From Lentisphaerota bacterium (GTDB taxonomy: Bacteria; Verrucomicrobiota; Lentisphaeria; Victivallales; Victivallaceae), in assembly GCA_015061625.1 (NCBI GenBank), contig SUWG01000023.1, positions 1-41,227 of the forward strand: a stretch of 41,227 nucleotides of DNA, written 5' to 3'. The notes below the pieces were generated by a model that saw only the letters and a program-made list of their open reading frames with translations, was not told where the DNA came from and made no database searches. Every line of letters begins with the position of its first letter. The first letter of the stretch is position 1. Position numbers and translations under genes: made by a program. Of this stretch, positions 1-7,983 are shown piece after piece.

Positions 1-32
1 CATTATTGCTTATTATCAACGATTTACAAAAA

Positions 33-60
33 TTGATATTCCAAGGACTTGGTGTATCAA
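33..60. repeat. Imperfect palindrome of unknown role
   Basis: TTGATA-TT-CCAAG faces CTTGG-TG-TATCAA around a GA centre, giving arms of 13 nt with one mismatch and one G.T pair. It lies in the roughly 170 bp upstream of the ars promoter. I see no convincing gene in that stretch on either strand. It may be a terminator or transposon-end relic of whatever lies left of the window, but no T tract follows it. Confidence 0.4.
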
Positions 61-173
61 ATAGACGGTGCAAAAGTTGGTTTTTCGCCACTCCTGCTCC
101 GTCTTTTAATTTGCCAAAAGTAAGTCCTTGTCCTGGCAGATGCAAAAAAACATTATAAAAATCCTGAAATATC

Positions 174-211
174 TTGTAATTCCGCAACATTATGTTATAT
201 TACTAAATAAC
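174..211 (+). promoter_or_regulatory. ars operon promoter with overlapping ArsR-like operator
   Basis: TTGTAA (174-179) and TATATT (196-201) are separated by 16 bp and sit 21 bp before the arsR start. The -10 hexamer lies in an imperfect dyad, TTATATTA followed by CTAAATAAC (195-211). The half-site CTAAATAAC recurs at 546-554, between arsR and the permease gene. ArsR-family repressors bind such AT-rich dyads overlapping the promoter, so autoregulation is likely. The operator assignment is inference. Confidence 0.55.
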
Positions 212-221
212 GAGGTGTTTT

Positions 222-515
222 ATGCTTATCTATGAAAAAGACTGTTGCAAAAAAGAAGCAGAGGTATTCAAAGCTCTGGGGCATCCTATCCGGCTGTGGA
301 TCGTTAAGCAGCTTGCTGATGGGGCGGAACATTGTGTCTGTGAATTTGTCAACGCTGTCGGAGTGAAGTTTGCAACTGTCAGCCAGCATTTGACCATCTT
401 GAAAAACGCCGGAATCATCATTGATGACAAACGCGGCAAACAGGTTTATTATCGCCTGAGTTGTCCATGCGTACTCAATACCATTGAGTGTATCAACAAG
501 AAACAGGCAGAGTAA
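222..515 (+). CDS. arsR: ArsR-family metalloregulatory repressor
   Basis: A 97-residue winged-helix repressor of the ArsR/SmtB family, expected to release its operator when As(III) or Sb(III) binds cysteine thiolates. The family signature ALGHPIRL is at residues 18-25. The metal-binding stretch EHCVCEF gives C38 and C40 in the usual ELCVCDL position. The recognition helix region ATVSQHLTILKNAG follows. Extra cysteines lie at C8-C9, C81, C83 and C90, so a different or supplementary thiol site is possible. The start is preceded by CGAGGTG. It is the first gene of an operon with a permease and an arsenate reductase, which supports an arsenic rather than a zinc or cadmium sensor. Length is normal for the family. 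Confidence 0.88.
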   Translation: MLIYEKDCCKKEAEVFKALGHPIRLWIVKQLADGAEHCVCEFVNAVGVKFATVSQHLTILKNAGIIIDDKRGKQVYYRLSCPCVLNTIECINKKQAE

Positions 516-527
516 TATTTTTTAGAA

Positions 528-554
528 TTATATTTAGCCTTTTTGCTAAATAAC
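528..554 (+). promoter_or_regulatory. Stem-loop or second ArsR-like site between arsR and permease
   Basis: TATTTAGC (531-538) and GCTAAATA (545-552) form a perfect 8-bp stem with a 6-nt loop. The outer parts, TTATATT and CTAAATAAC, match the two half-sites in the arsR promoter but are spaced further apart. It could be a second operator or an intercistronic RNA hairpin that tunes expression of the permease relative to the repressor. Confidence 0.4.
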
Positions 555-572
555 AAAGAAAGGTATGTAGAT

Positions 573-1589
573 ATGAGCATTTGGAACTTTATCCAAAATC
601 AACTCCTGGGCATGGCTTGGCTTAATGATTTGATCGGTCTTGGATTACAAAAAGCCGGACTTGATATAAATTCCCGCTGGGGCGGTTCAATACAGTTCTT
701 TTTGTATGACACGCTGAAAATAACGATTCTGCTTTGCGTACTGATTTTCATCATCTCCTATATTCAAAGTTATTTTCCGCCGGAACGCAGTAAACGGATT
801 CTTGGCAGGTATCACGGAATATGGGCAAATACGCTTGGTGCATTACTGGGGACAGTCACCCCATTTTGCTCCTGTTCCTCCATTCCGCTGTTTATCGGTT
901 TTACCAGAGCCGGGTTGCCATTGGGAGTGACCTTTTCGTTTTTGATTTCTTCACCGATGGTGGATCTTGGAAGTCTGGTCCTTTTGATGAGTATTTTCGG
1001 CGCAAAGGTTGCGATTGTTTATGTGGTTGCGGGATTGCTGATTGCCATTATCGGAGGAACGATTTTGGAAAAACTCCATCTTGAAAAGTACATAGAAACA
1101 GAAGTGAGCAAAAAATCATGTTGCTGCTGTTGCAAGCAGGAACAGGCAATCCCGGAAATTGTAATTGAAAATCGTTGGAAATATGCCGGTAATGAAACAA
1201 AAGACATTTTTAAATCAGTATTTCCCTATATTCTTCTCGGTGTCGGAATTGGTGCTTTCATCCACAACTGGATTCCCGCAGCATGGGTTGAAACGATTTT
1301 AGGCGGTAAAAATCCCTTTGGTGTAATCCTGGGTGTGATTGCCGGAACTCCGATGTATGCTGATATTTTCGGAACAATCCCCGTTGCGGAAGCTCTGCTC
1401 GGTAAAGGTGCGCAGCTTGGAACGATCCTCGCCTTTATGATGGCAGTAACTACATTGAGTTTGCCTTCAATTATTATGCTGCGCAAAGTCATGAAAACAC
1501 CGTTGCTGGTAATTTTTACGGGTACTTGTGTGCTGGGTATCATCATTGTCGGATATCTCTTCAATATTTTTCAATACCTGTTTATCTGA
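573..1589 (+). CDS. ArsP-type permease (DUF318 family), probable arsenical exporter
   Basis: A 338-residue polytopic inner-membrane protein of the predicted permease family PF03773, which includes ArsP. The diagnostic membrane motif TPFCSCSSIPLFIGF appears in the first half and a second repeat-like motif, GVIAGTPMYADIFGTIPV, in the second half, as expected for this inverted-repeat family. Several hydrophobic segments are evident. A run of five cysteines (residues 183-187) lies in the predicted central cytoplasmic loop and may pass metalloid thiols to the pore. The ATG at 573 was chosen over an in-frame TTG at 543 because AAAGAAAGG precedes it at good spacing. Its position between arsR and arsC supports arsenical efflux; the exact substrate (arsenite or methylarsenite) cannot be read from sequence. 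Confidence 0.82.
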   Translation: MSIWNFIQNQLLGMAWLNDLIGLGLQKAGLDINSRWGGSIQFFLYDTLKITILLCVLIFIISYIQSYFPPERSKRILGRYHGIWANTLGALLGTVTPFCSCSSIPLFIGFTRAGLPLGVTFSFLISSPMVDLGSLVLLMSIFGAKVAIVYVVAGLLIAIIGGTILEKLHLEKYIETEVSKKSCCCCCKQEQAIPEIVIENRWKYAGNETKDIFKSVFPYILLGVGIGAFIHNWIPAAWVETILGGKNPFGVILGVIAGTPMYADIFGTIPVAEALLGKGAQLGTILAFMMAVTTLSLPSIIMLRKVMKTPLLVIFTGTCVLGIIIVGYLFNIFQYLFI

Positions 1590-1602
1590 AATTTTAATAC
1601 CT

Positions 1603-2037
1603 ATGATAAAATTATTATTTCTCTGTACCGGTAACAGCTGCCGCAGTCAGATGGCAGAAGGTTGGACCCGAATGTTGAAAAGTGACAAAATAGAAGCCTA
1701 TTCTGCCGGAATAGAAAAACATGGATTAAATCTTTATGCAGTAAAGGTAATGGCTGAAGCTGGAGTTGATATTTCAACTCAAAAGTCTAAATTAATTCAA
1801 GAATTACCTGATTTGAATTTTGACTATGTTATAACAGTTTGCGGTAATGCACACAAAAGTTGTCCGTTTTTCCCAGCCGCAAGCCGAGTTATTCATGTTG
1901 GCTTTGATGATCCGCCGCACCTTGCTGCATCTTGCCGGACAGATGAAGAAAAATTAGATTGTTATCGGCGTGTGCGGGATGAAATCCGATTGTTTGTAGA
2001 GAGTCTTCCAGATAACCTTGCGAAACTTTCACATTGA
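1603..2037 (+). CDS. arsC: Arsenate reductase, thioredoxin-coupled (low-molecular-weight phosphatase fold)
   Basis: A 144-residue cytoplasmic enzyme that reduces arsenate to arsenite. The P-loop CX5R is C8-TGNSC-R14. The relay cysteines are C80 and C87 in VCGNAHKSCPFFP. The DPP motif with the general acid aspartate is at about D103. This spacing matches the pI258-type thioredoxin-dependent enzymes rather than plain tyrosine phosphatases, which lack the C80/C87 pair. The ATG at 1603 gives the typical start MIKLLFLCTGNSCRS; upstream in-frame codons overlap the permease end and are not family-like. It begins 13 bp after the permease stop, so it is in the same transcript. Confidence 0.93.
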   Translation: MIKLLFLCTGNSCRSQMAEGWTRMLKSDKIEAYSAGIEKHGLNLYAVKVMAEAGVDISTQKSKLIQELPDLNFDYVITVCGNAHKSCPFFPAASRVIHVGFDDPPHLAASCRTDEEKLDCYRRVRDEIRLFVESLPDNLAKLSH

Positions 2038-2044
2038 ATGGGAA

Positions 2045-2075
2045 TAAAAAAGGCGGCAAGATTTCTCCTGCCGCC
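2045..2075 (-). terminator. Terminator of the recombinase remnant
   Basis: GGCGGCAAG (2052-2060) pairs with CTGCCGCC (2068-2075). On the minus strand the stem is followed by a six-base T tract (2046-2051). It is almost the same sequence as the terminator at 2894-2921. Confidence 0.75.
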
Positions 2076-2090
2076 AAACGGTTCCCACTA

Positions 2091-2879
2091 TCACCGTTCC
2101 GGGAAACCGAAAAGCCTCCGCTGTTCGTTCCAGTCTTCCGGAATGTTTTTCATAATTTGTGCGATGGATAATCCCTCGGGTTCTGCTCCGTTAACGATTG
2201 CTTCAACAATGTCCGGGGCAAGGTTGTTCAAGCCAAGTACCCGCGTTACATACGGCGGTTTCAAGCCGAGCTTTGCCGCCAGGTCTGTGATGTTCTTTGC
2301 TTCTCCGTTGATGAGCATTTCCATCCACCGCTGCTCGTTGCGAATTGCCCGGAGTAAGGACTGCTGCTTCATCCGGTCTGCACCGGGAGCTGGAATCACT
2401 ACTCGGCGGTGTCCATCAATTTTCTTGCTTTCCAACTGCATAGTCATCCGGATTGAACCATCATCCAAAACTTCCTGTGCGGTTTCCGGGAACTTCTCCG
2501 GCTCGCCGTGGGGTTCATAAAAATATCCGCTGACCGCCATTTCGGAAGCAAGGTCTTTCAATCCGTCAACTTTCAATGTTAAGCTGATTTTGTCGGCAAA
2601 AACTCTTATCTCACCGATGAGCAGATGTACCAATTCCTGTCTTGCTCCGGGAAACATAAATTCCCAAAGACCGGAAATATCGCCGAGGGCGGCAATAATC
2701 TCCGTCTCTGACAATGGTTCCCGCAACTGCGCCTTTTTCTTTTTTGCTTCGGTGAGCAGTTCTCCCACTTTTCTTATTTCGTCAAAATCTGTATCGTTCT
2801 GCAAGGCATTCTTTTTCAATTCGGTAAGATGTTTCTGCAACCGTTCACATATTGCATTGGAAGCAGCATTGCAACTGTA
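2091..2879 (-). pseudogene. 3' remnant of a large serine recombinase
   Basis: The reading frame encodes the C-terminal third of a large serine site-specific recombinase. It has a coiled-coil lysine/glutamate-rich segment, then the stretch FMFPGARQELVHLLIGEI, typical of the region after the zinc ribbon. A basic linker follows, then a helix-turn-helix-like tail (ITDLAAKLGLKPPYVTRVL). The catalytic serine domain, the recombinase domain and most of the zinc ribbon are missing. There is no ATG in frame; the best initiator is a TTG at 2840, and recombinase-like residues (YSCNAASNAICERL) continue upstream to about 2880, where the frame runs into the hcp terminator. I infer a 5'-truncated relic left after excision or deletion of a mobile element. 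It cannot be an active recombinase. Confidence 0.78.
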
Positions 2880-2882
2880 GAT

Positions 2883-2921
2883 AAAAAAAACGCAAAAAGG
2901 CGGCAGGATTTTCCTGCCGCC
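2883..2921 (-). terminator. hcp transcription terminator
   Basis: GGCGGCAGGA (2899-2908) and TCCTGCCGCC (2912-2921) form a perfect 10-bp stem with a 3-nt loop. On the minus strand it is followed by two T tracts. It lies 13 bp beyond the hcp stop codon. Confidence 0.85.
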
Positions 2922-2934
2922 ATTCGTTGAAAAC

Positions 2935-4479
2935 TTATTTCCCGGCCATCATGGCGTTGATATCGGTTTGAGGATCGGTGATCCCCTTGATATCAAATGT
3001 GTCAATCAGGATTTTTGCAACATTGGGCGAGAGGAATGCCGGAAGTGTCGGGCCCAGCCGGAGATTTTTGAAGCCGAGATGGAGCAATGCCAGCAATACC
3101 GCAACTGCTTTTTGCTCATACCACGAAATATCAAAGGATATGGGCAATTCGTTGATATCTTTGACGCCGAAAACTTCCTTGAGTTTCAGGGCGATGAGTG
3201 CCAGAGAATAACAGTCGTTGCATTGTCCGGCATCCAGTACTCTGGGAATACCGCCAATGTTTCCGGTTACCAGTTTATTGTAACGGTACTTGGCGCATCC
3301 GGCGGTGAGAATGACGGTATCTGCCGGCAGATTTTTTGCCACATCAGAATAATATTGCCGTGCATTCTGCCTGCCATCGCAACCGGCCATTACGATAAAA
3401 CGTTTGATCGCTCCGGATTTGACGGCTTCGACGACTTTGTCGGCAAGAGCAAAGACCTGGGCATGAGCGAATCCGCCGGTGATCGTGCCGTCTTCCAATT
3501 TTTCCGGTGCTTGGCAATGCTTGGCCAATTCGATGATTTCAGAAAAATCTTTCGGCTTGCCATTTTTCCGGTCGGCAATATGCGGCACTCCCGGATATCC
3601 GGCCATACCGGTCGTGAAAATCCGGTCTTTGTAGGCATTTTGTACCGGGGTTATGCAGTTGGTCGTCATCAGGATCGGGCCATTGAATGAGGCGAATTCC
3701 TTATTTTGTAAATGCCACGCATTGCCGTAATTGCCGTAAAGATGCGGAAATTTTTTCAATTCCGGGTAATAGTGGGCAGGGAGCATTTCGCAGTGGGTGT
3801 AGATGTCGATCCCGGCATCTTTGCTTTGTTCCAGAAGTTCCTTAAGGTCGAGCAGATCGTGTCCGGAAATCAAAATACCCGGCCGCTTGCCGACTCCGGT
3901 TTTTACTGCAGTTACTTGAGGGTTGCCAAATGCTTCAGTATTGGCTTGATCCAGCAGAGCCATTGTTTTTACTGCGACTTCTCCGGCTTCTAAAATAACT
4001 GCGAGCAGTTTTCCGGAATCCACTTCCGTTGCCGCACTCTGCAATGCTTTGAAGAAAAAGGCATAAATGGCATCATCTTCTTTACCCAGTACGGCGGCGT
4101 GTTCGGCATAGGCGGCGATACCTTTGAGCCCGTAAGTGAGCAATTCGCGCAGAGAGCGGATGTCTTCATTTTCACAAGCAAGTACACCGGCAGAAAGTTG
4201 CGCCGGATTTTCTCCGGTAAGTTTTATTGCTTCATCCAGTTGTTTTTGAAGTGCGGCATGGTCAAAATTGGCATTGGTAACAGTCATGAAAAGTGACTTG
4301 GCGATAAACCGCCCCGATTCGCGGTCAACGTTGCGGGTCAGAGCAATGAGTTTGAGCTGACGGATGAGTTTATCCATCAAATTGGATGTTTCCGCTTTTT
4401 TTCCGCACATTCCGGCGAAAGTACACCCGGTATTTTTACAAGCCTCCTGACATTGGAAACAGAACATTTTTTCTTCCAT
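2935..4479 (-). CDS. hcp: Hybrid cluster protein (hydroxylamine reductase / NO reductase)
   Basis: A 514-residue cytoplasmic iron-sulfur protein that reduces hydroxylamine, and in vivo probably NO or other reactive nitrogen species. The N-terminal cysteines C7, C10, C19 and C25 ([15 protein letters not shown]...GMCGK) ligate the first cluster. Hybrid-cluster ligands are visible in order as [44 protein letters not shown] and [10 protein letters not shown]. The ATG at 4479 was chosen because GGAG lies 8 nt upstream and the protein then starts as in other Hcp proteins; a further in-frame ATG at 4518 would add 13 atypical residues. No hcr reductase gene is adjacent. A promoter and a strong terminator make it monocistronic. 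Confidence 0.95.
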   Translation of the reverse strand: MEEKMFCFQCQEACKNTGCTFAGMCGKKAETSNLMDKLIRQLKLIALTRNVDRESGRFIAKSLFMTVTNANFDHAALQKQLDEAIKLTGENPAQLSAGVLACENEDIRSLRELLTYGLKGIAAYAEHAAVLGKEDDAIYAFFFKALQSAATEVDSGKLLAVILEAGEVAVKTMALLDQANTEAFGNPQVTAVKTGVGKRPGILISGHDLLDLKELLEQSKDAGIDIYTHCEMLPAHYYPELKKFPHLYGNYGNAWHLQNKEFASFNGPILMTTNCITPVQNAYKDRIFTTGMAGYPGVPHIADRKNGKPKDFSEIIELAKHCQAPEKLEDGTITGGFAHAQVFALADKVVEAVKSGAIKRFIVMAGCDGRQNARQYYSDVAKNLPADTVILTAGCAKYRYNKLVTGNIGGIPRVLDAGQCNDCYSLALIALKLKEVFGVKDINELPISFDISWYEQKAVAVLLALLHLGFKNLRLGPTLPAFLSPNVAKILIDTFDIKGITDPQTDINAMMAGK

Positions 4480-4534
4480 TTCAGATACTCCGTTTTGAAT
4501 GTTGCTTTTGAACAGCATATCTCATATATTAGAC

Positions 4535-4562
4535 AAGATAGTGCATTGGGCGCATAAATCAA
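4535..4562 (-). promoter_or_regulatory. Probable hcp promoter
   Basis: On the minus strand TTGATT (4562-4557) and TATCTT (4540-4535) are separated by 16 bp and lie about 55 bp upstream of the hcp start. No clear FNR-type dyad was recognised next to it. Confidence 0.45.
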
Positions 4563-4621
4563 ATGAATTTTGCCGGAGGAAGCAAAAAAGTTCCGGGTTT
4601 TTATGAAATTGTTATCGTTAA

Positions 4622-5353
4622 TTACGCCAGATAGCGCACGGTGAATGAGGTCATTTTGCCGGAATCATTCAGTTCGATTTCGCTGACGGCAAAATCTTTT
4701 TCGCATAATGACGGCACCGCCACGCTGGCAAAGGGCAGCGAGAATGAGGGGCAGAAGCCGAAGTGCCAGTGGCCGCTGACGGCGAGAACCACCTTTTCCG
4801 GCATCCGGGCGATGATTTCGTCGGCGTTGTCGTAGTTGTAGGCGCATCCCACCCGTCCTTTGCGGAAAAGCGGAACGTGCTGGAAGATCACCGTCGGCAA
4901 TTCGTTGCCGATTTTTTCCAGTCTGGCGATTTCCGCCGGATCACGGTATGAATTCCATCCCGGAGTTTCCACATCGTAAGGGAATGAGACAAAACGGAAG
5001 CCGTTTACATCCAGATGATCGGCGGGGCGGGGCATATATTGGTAAAAAATTTCCGGTTCGGGGTCATGGTTGCCGGGGATGATAAGGCATGGGATTTCGA
5101 CTTTCCGCAAAATTTCCGCCAATTCTTTGAGCAATGGCAGATCTTTGGCATCATTGATCAAATCTCCGGCGACCAGCAGGATATCCGGTTTGATTTCATT
5201 ATGGATCATATCCAGAGCTTTATTCAGCAACCCGACGGCTCTTTCGCCGCATCTTTCCGGTTGGGGGTTGATCTCTTTTGAATAGTGCAAATCAGCGATG
5301 GCGGCGATTTTTATAAGAACTCCTGAATTTTCGAGAATGATTGAAACGATCAT
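4622..5353 (-). CDS. Calcineurin-like metallophosphoesterase
   Basis: A 243-residue cytoplasmic dinuclear-metal phosphoesterase. The ordered metal-binding motifs are ADLHYS (residue 20 on), GDLIND, GNHDPE and SGHWHFG. Substrate cannot be predicted; these enzymes act on nucleotides, phosphodiesters or phosphoproteins. The start is odd. The family normally begins (M)KIAAIxDLH, but here that methionine codon is ATA at 5314, and AGGAG lies 5 nt upstream of it. The only in-frame ATG is 13 codons earlier at 5353 and has a weak ribosome site. Either ATA is used, or an ATG-to-ATA change forced use of the upstream codon. It is divergent from the GH2 gene. Confidence 0.82.
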   Translation of the reverse strand: MIVSIILENSGVLIKIAAIADLHYSKEINPQPERCGERAVGLLNKALDMIHNEIKPDILLVAGDLINDAKDLPLLKELAEILRKVEIPCLIIPGNHDPEPEIFYQYMPRPADHLDVNGFRFVSFPYDVETPGWNSYRDPAEIARLEKIGNELPTVIFQHVPLFRKGRVGCAYNYDNADEIIARMPEKVVLAVSGHWHFGFCPSFSLPFASVAVPSLCEKDFAVSEIELNDSGKMTSFTVRYLA

Positions 5354-5528
5354 GACTTTGATAAAATATAGTGCTTTTGGCTGAAAAAATCAAGCGTTAT
5401 CGCTCCGGATTTACGGCAGATTTTGGTTGAAATAATACCCGGTTTGCCTGTTATGATACTTGTATTGCTGTTGATGGGAGGTTATATTATCATCGGAAAA
5501 TGAGTAATTTGTCAGTTTTGGAGTTATT

Positions 5529-7829
5529 ATGCGTATACCGCTTGATGGAAATTGGGAATTGTTTGTCATTCCGCCTGCTGAGCGATTCAGTGAAGTGGCA
5601 AAGTTGTCGGCTTATACGCCGGTAAGCGGTGCAGTTCCGGGGAATCTGGAATTGGATTTATGGCGGGCGGGATTCGGTGGTGATCCGCTGGTGGGATTGA
5701 ATGCGAAAGAGTATTGGGCATTTGAAAACCACGATTTCTGGTATCGCCGCACTGTGGAGTGTGATTTTACCGGTGAAGCGGAATTGGTGTTGGAAGGAGT
5801 CGATCTTTTTGCGGAAATATTTTTCAACGGCGAAAAGGTCGGCAGTTGCGAAAATGCTCTTATCCCGCACCGGTTCAAGGTGAATTGCCGGGAAACGAAT
5901 ATTCTGGCGATCCGGATCATTTCCGCTGAAATTTCTGCCCGCAAATATCCGGCAGTTGCCGGAACTTTGGCGCATGGTGCGGAATTGTATTCCTCGATCT
6001 ACACCCGCCGGGCGGCGCACGTTACCGGCTGGGATATATTTCCCCGGTTGTCGCTGGGCGGTTTGTGGAAAAGTGTTTATCTGGAAAGGCGTGAAACGCC
6101 GTTTTATTTCCACGATCTCTGGCTGCAGACCCGGAAGATCGACCGGGAGAATGATCAGGCGGTATTGCGGCTGTTTTATCATTTTGCCGCCGGAGAGGAA
6201 TCGTTGCAGGGGTGTACGTTGAAATTCCGCATGGTTTGCGGGGAATCGGTCTGGGAAAAAGAGACTCCGGCATATTTTACCAATGGCACGGTCAATTTTG
6301 TTTTTAATGCGCCGAAGTTGTGGTATCCGCGAGCCTATGGCGAGCAGAATCTCTATGAATTAAGTGCCGAATTGCGTACTGCGGCTGGAACTTTGCTGAC
6401 CGCATACGCGACCACTTGCGGCATTCGCAGTGTGGAATTGCTCCATACGGAAGACAACCTTGACGGGCAGGGGAAGTTTTCCTTTATTGTCAACGGTCAG
6501 CCGGTGCGGATCTGTGGCAGCAGTCATGTGCCGTTTGATGCATTGCATTCCAGAGACGGTCAGCGGATGGAAAAGGTGCTGGAATTATTTGATGATTTGC
6601 GGTGCAATATGATCCGTTGCTGGGGCGGCGGAGTGTATGAGAGCGATGAATTTTACGACTGGTGCGACCGCAAGGGCATACTGGTGTGGCAGGATTTCAT
6701 GTTTGCCTGTGAATATTATCCGCAGAATGAGACCTTTTATTCGTTGATCCGTCCGGAAGTTGAAGCGGTGGTAAAACGGTTGCGCCGTCACCCGTCGCTG
6801 GCGTTGTGGTGTGGGGATAATGAGGTCGATCAGAGTGCATTTTTTGAGGGATTGCCGCTGAAAATGAATCGTTTGTCGCGGGAGATCATTCCGCAGATCG
6901 TTGCGCAGCATGATCCGGGCCGTCCGTATCTGGCAAGTTCGCCGTATATTCCATCTGAAATGCAGGGGAAATATGATTTTGCAGAAGCTGTGGAGCGTAT
7001 TCCGGAAGTGCATCTCTGGGGCAACCGGGAATTTTTCAAACTTCCCTTTTATGCGGATTTGAAAATGCAATTCATCAGCGAAACCGGTTGGATCGGTGCG
7101 CCGTCATTGACGACGATGAAAGAATTTTTTGCCGGTAAGGAAGTTTCGGTCGATGAGCATGATCCGGTGTGGGACTTCCACAGCGGCAACCAATTTGGTT
7201 TGACCGGGGTGAATCATTACCGGGCGACGGCGATCGCCAAAGCGTTGCAGGAGTATTTTGACTGTGAACCGCAGAATGTGCCGGAGTTTGTGCGTCAATC
7301 CCAGATATTTCAGGCGGAAGCATTCAAATTTCAAATTGAAACGGTGCGTTTGAGTAAGATTTGCACCGGGATATTGTGGTGGAATGCGATAGATGGCTGG
7401 CCGCAGTCATCTGATGCAGTGGTGGATTATTATTTCCGTAAAAAATTGGCATATTACTATATCAAACGCAGTCAGAATCCGTTTTTGATCTGTTGCAGTG
7501 AGCCTGACCCGTGGGATAGTCAGATCGTGGCATTGAATGACAGTTGTGAACTGATTTCCGGCAGTTTTACGGTAACGGATAAAAATGGCAGAGAATTGCT
7601 TGCCGGTGAGTATTCCATACCGCCATTTTCCCGGCGGGTGCTGGGGCAGTTGCGTTCCCGCCGCGGCGGCAATGAATTGTGGCTGATCAAGTGGGAAAAT
7701 GATGGTGCTACGGGTTGCAACCACTATATTTCCGGCAACCGTTTCATGGATTTGTCGTGGTACATGGAGCAGTTGCCGCACATCGCCGCATTGGATAACG
7801 CCTTTGATGCCGATAAACTTGGCGAATGA
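5529..7829 (+). CDS. Glycoside hydrolase family 2, beta-mannosidase-like
   Basis: A 766-residue retaining glycosidase with the GH2 layout: an N-terminal jelly roll (about 1-180, with GNWEL and the FWYRRTVE motif), an immunoglobulin-like domain (about 190-300) and a TIM barrel. The barrel carries RCWGGGVYESDEFYDWCD, typical of the beta-mannosidase branch. The acid/base is E432 in WCGDNEVD (family usually GNNE) and the nucleophile is E518 in ISETGW. No signal peptide is present, so it should act in the cytoplasm on imported manno-oligosaccharides. GGAG precedes the ATG by about 6 nt. It is transcribed alone, divergent from the phosphoesterase gene and convergent with locus 1. Exact sugar specificity is inferred, not proven. 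Confidence 0.88.
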   Translation: MRIPLDGNWELFVIPPAERFSEVAKLSAYTPVSGAVPGNLELDLWRAGFGGDPLVGLNAKEYWAFENHDFWYRRTVECDFTGEAELVLEGVDLFAEIFFNGEKVGSCENALIPHRFKVNCRETNILAIRIISAEISARKYPAVAGTLAHGAELYSSIYTRRAAHVTGWDIFPRLSLGGLWKSVYLERRETPFYFHDLWLQTRKIDRENDQAVLRLFYHFAAGEESLQGCTLKFRMVCGESVWEKETPAYFTNGTVNFVFNAPKLWYPRAYGEQNLYELSAELRTAAGTLLTAYATTCGIRSVELLHTEDNLDGQGKFSFIVNGQPVRICGSSHVPFDALHSRDGQRMEKVLELFDDLRCNMIRCWGGGVYESDEFYDWCDRKGILVWQDFMFACEYYPQNETFYSLIRPEVEAVVKRLRRHPSLALWCGDNEVDQSAFFEGLPLKMNRLSREIIPQIVAQHDPGRPYLASSPYIPSEMQGKYDFAEAVERIPEVHLWGNREFFKLPFYADLKMQFISETGWIGAPSLTTMKEFFAGKEVSVDEHDPVWDFHSGNQFGLTGVNHYRATAIAKALQEYFDCEPQNVPEFVRQSQIFQAEAFKFQIETVRLSKICTGILWWNAIDGWPQSSDAVVDYYFRKKLAYYYIKRSQNPFLICCSEPDPWDSQIVALNDSCELISGSFTVTDKNGRELLAGEYSIPPFSRRVLGQLRSRRGGNELWLIKWENDGATGCNHYISGNRFMDLSWYMEQLPHIAALDNAFDADKLGE

Positions 7830-7886
7830 GAGTCGATAAAAAAACGGGCATGGCATGATTGTTTTTTGCCATAACTCTCTCCATTT

Positions 7887-7907
7887 ACTCTTGCACAATG
7901 CAAGAGT
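7887..7907. repeat. Perfect hairpin in a convergent intergenic region
   Basis: ACTCTTGCA and TGCAAGAGT form a 9-bp stem with a CAA loop. It sits 58 bp after the GH2 stop. There is no T tract, so it may stabilise the GH2 mRNA 3' end rather than terminate by itself. Confidence 0.55.
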
Positions 7908-7914
7908 TCCGGCA

Positions 7915-7944
7915 CAAAAAAACGGAGAGGTTTCACCCTCTCCG
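7915..7944 (-). terminator. Terminator of carbohydrate locus 1
   Basis: CGGAGAGG (7923-7930) pairs with CCTCTCCG (7937-7944) around a 6-nt loop. On the minus strand it is followed by a run of seven or more T. It lies about 40 bp past the last gene of the locus. Confidence 0.8.
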
Positions 7945-7983
7945 GCATGATCGTTTTATAAGTATTCCACACCGGGATAAAAT

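Noticed and set aside
2038..2520. 160-codon plus-strand frame after arsC
   Set aside because: It is antisense to the recombinase remnant, starts inside a terminator and has no ribosome site.
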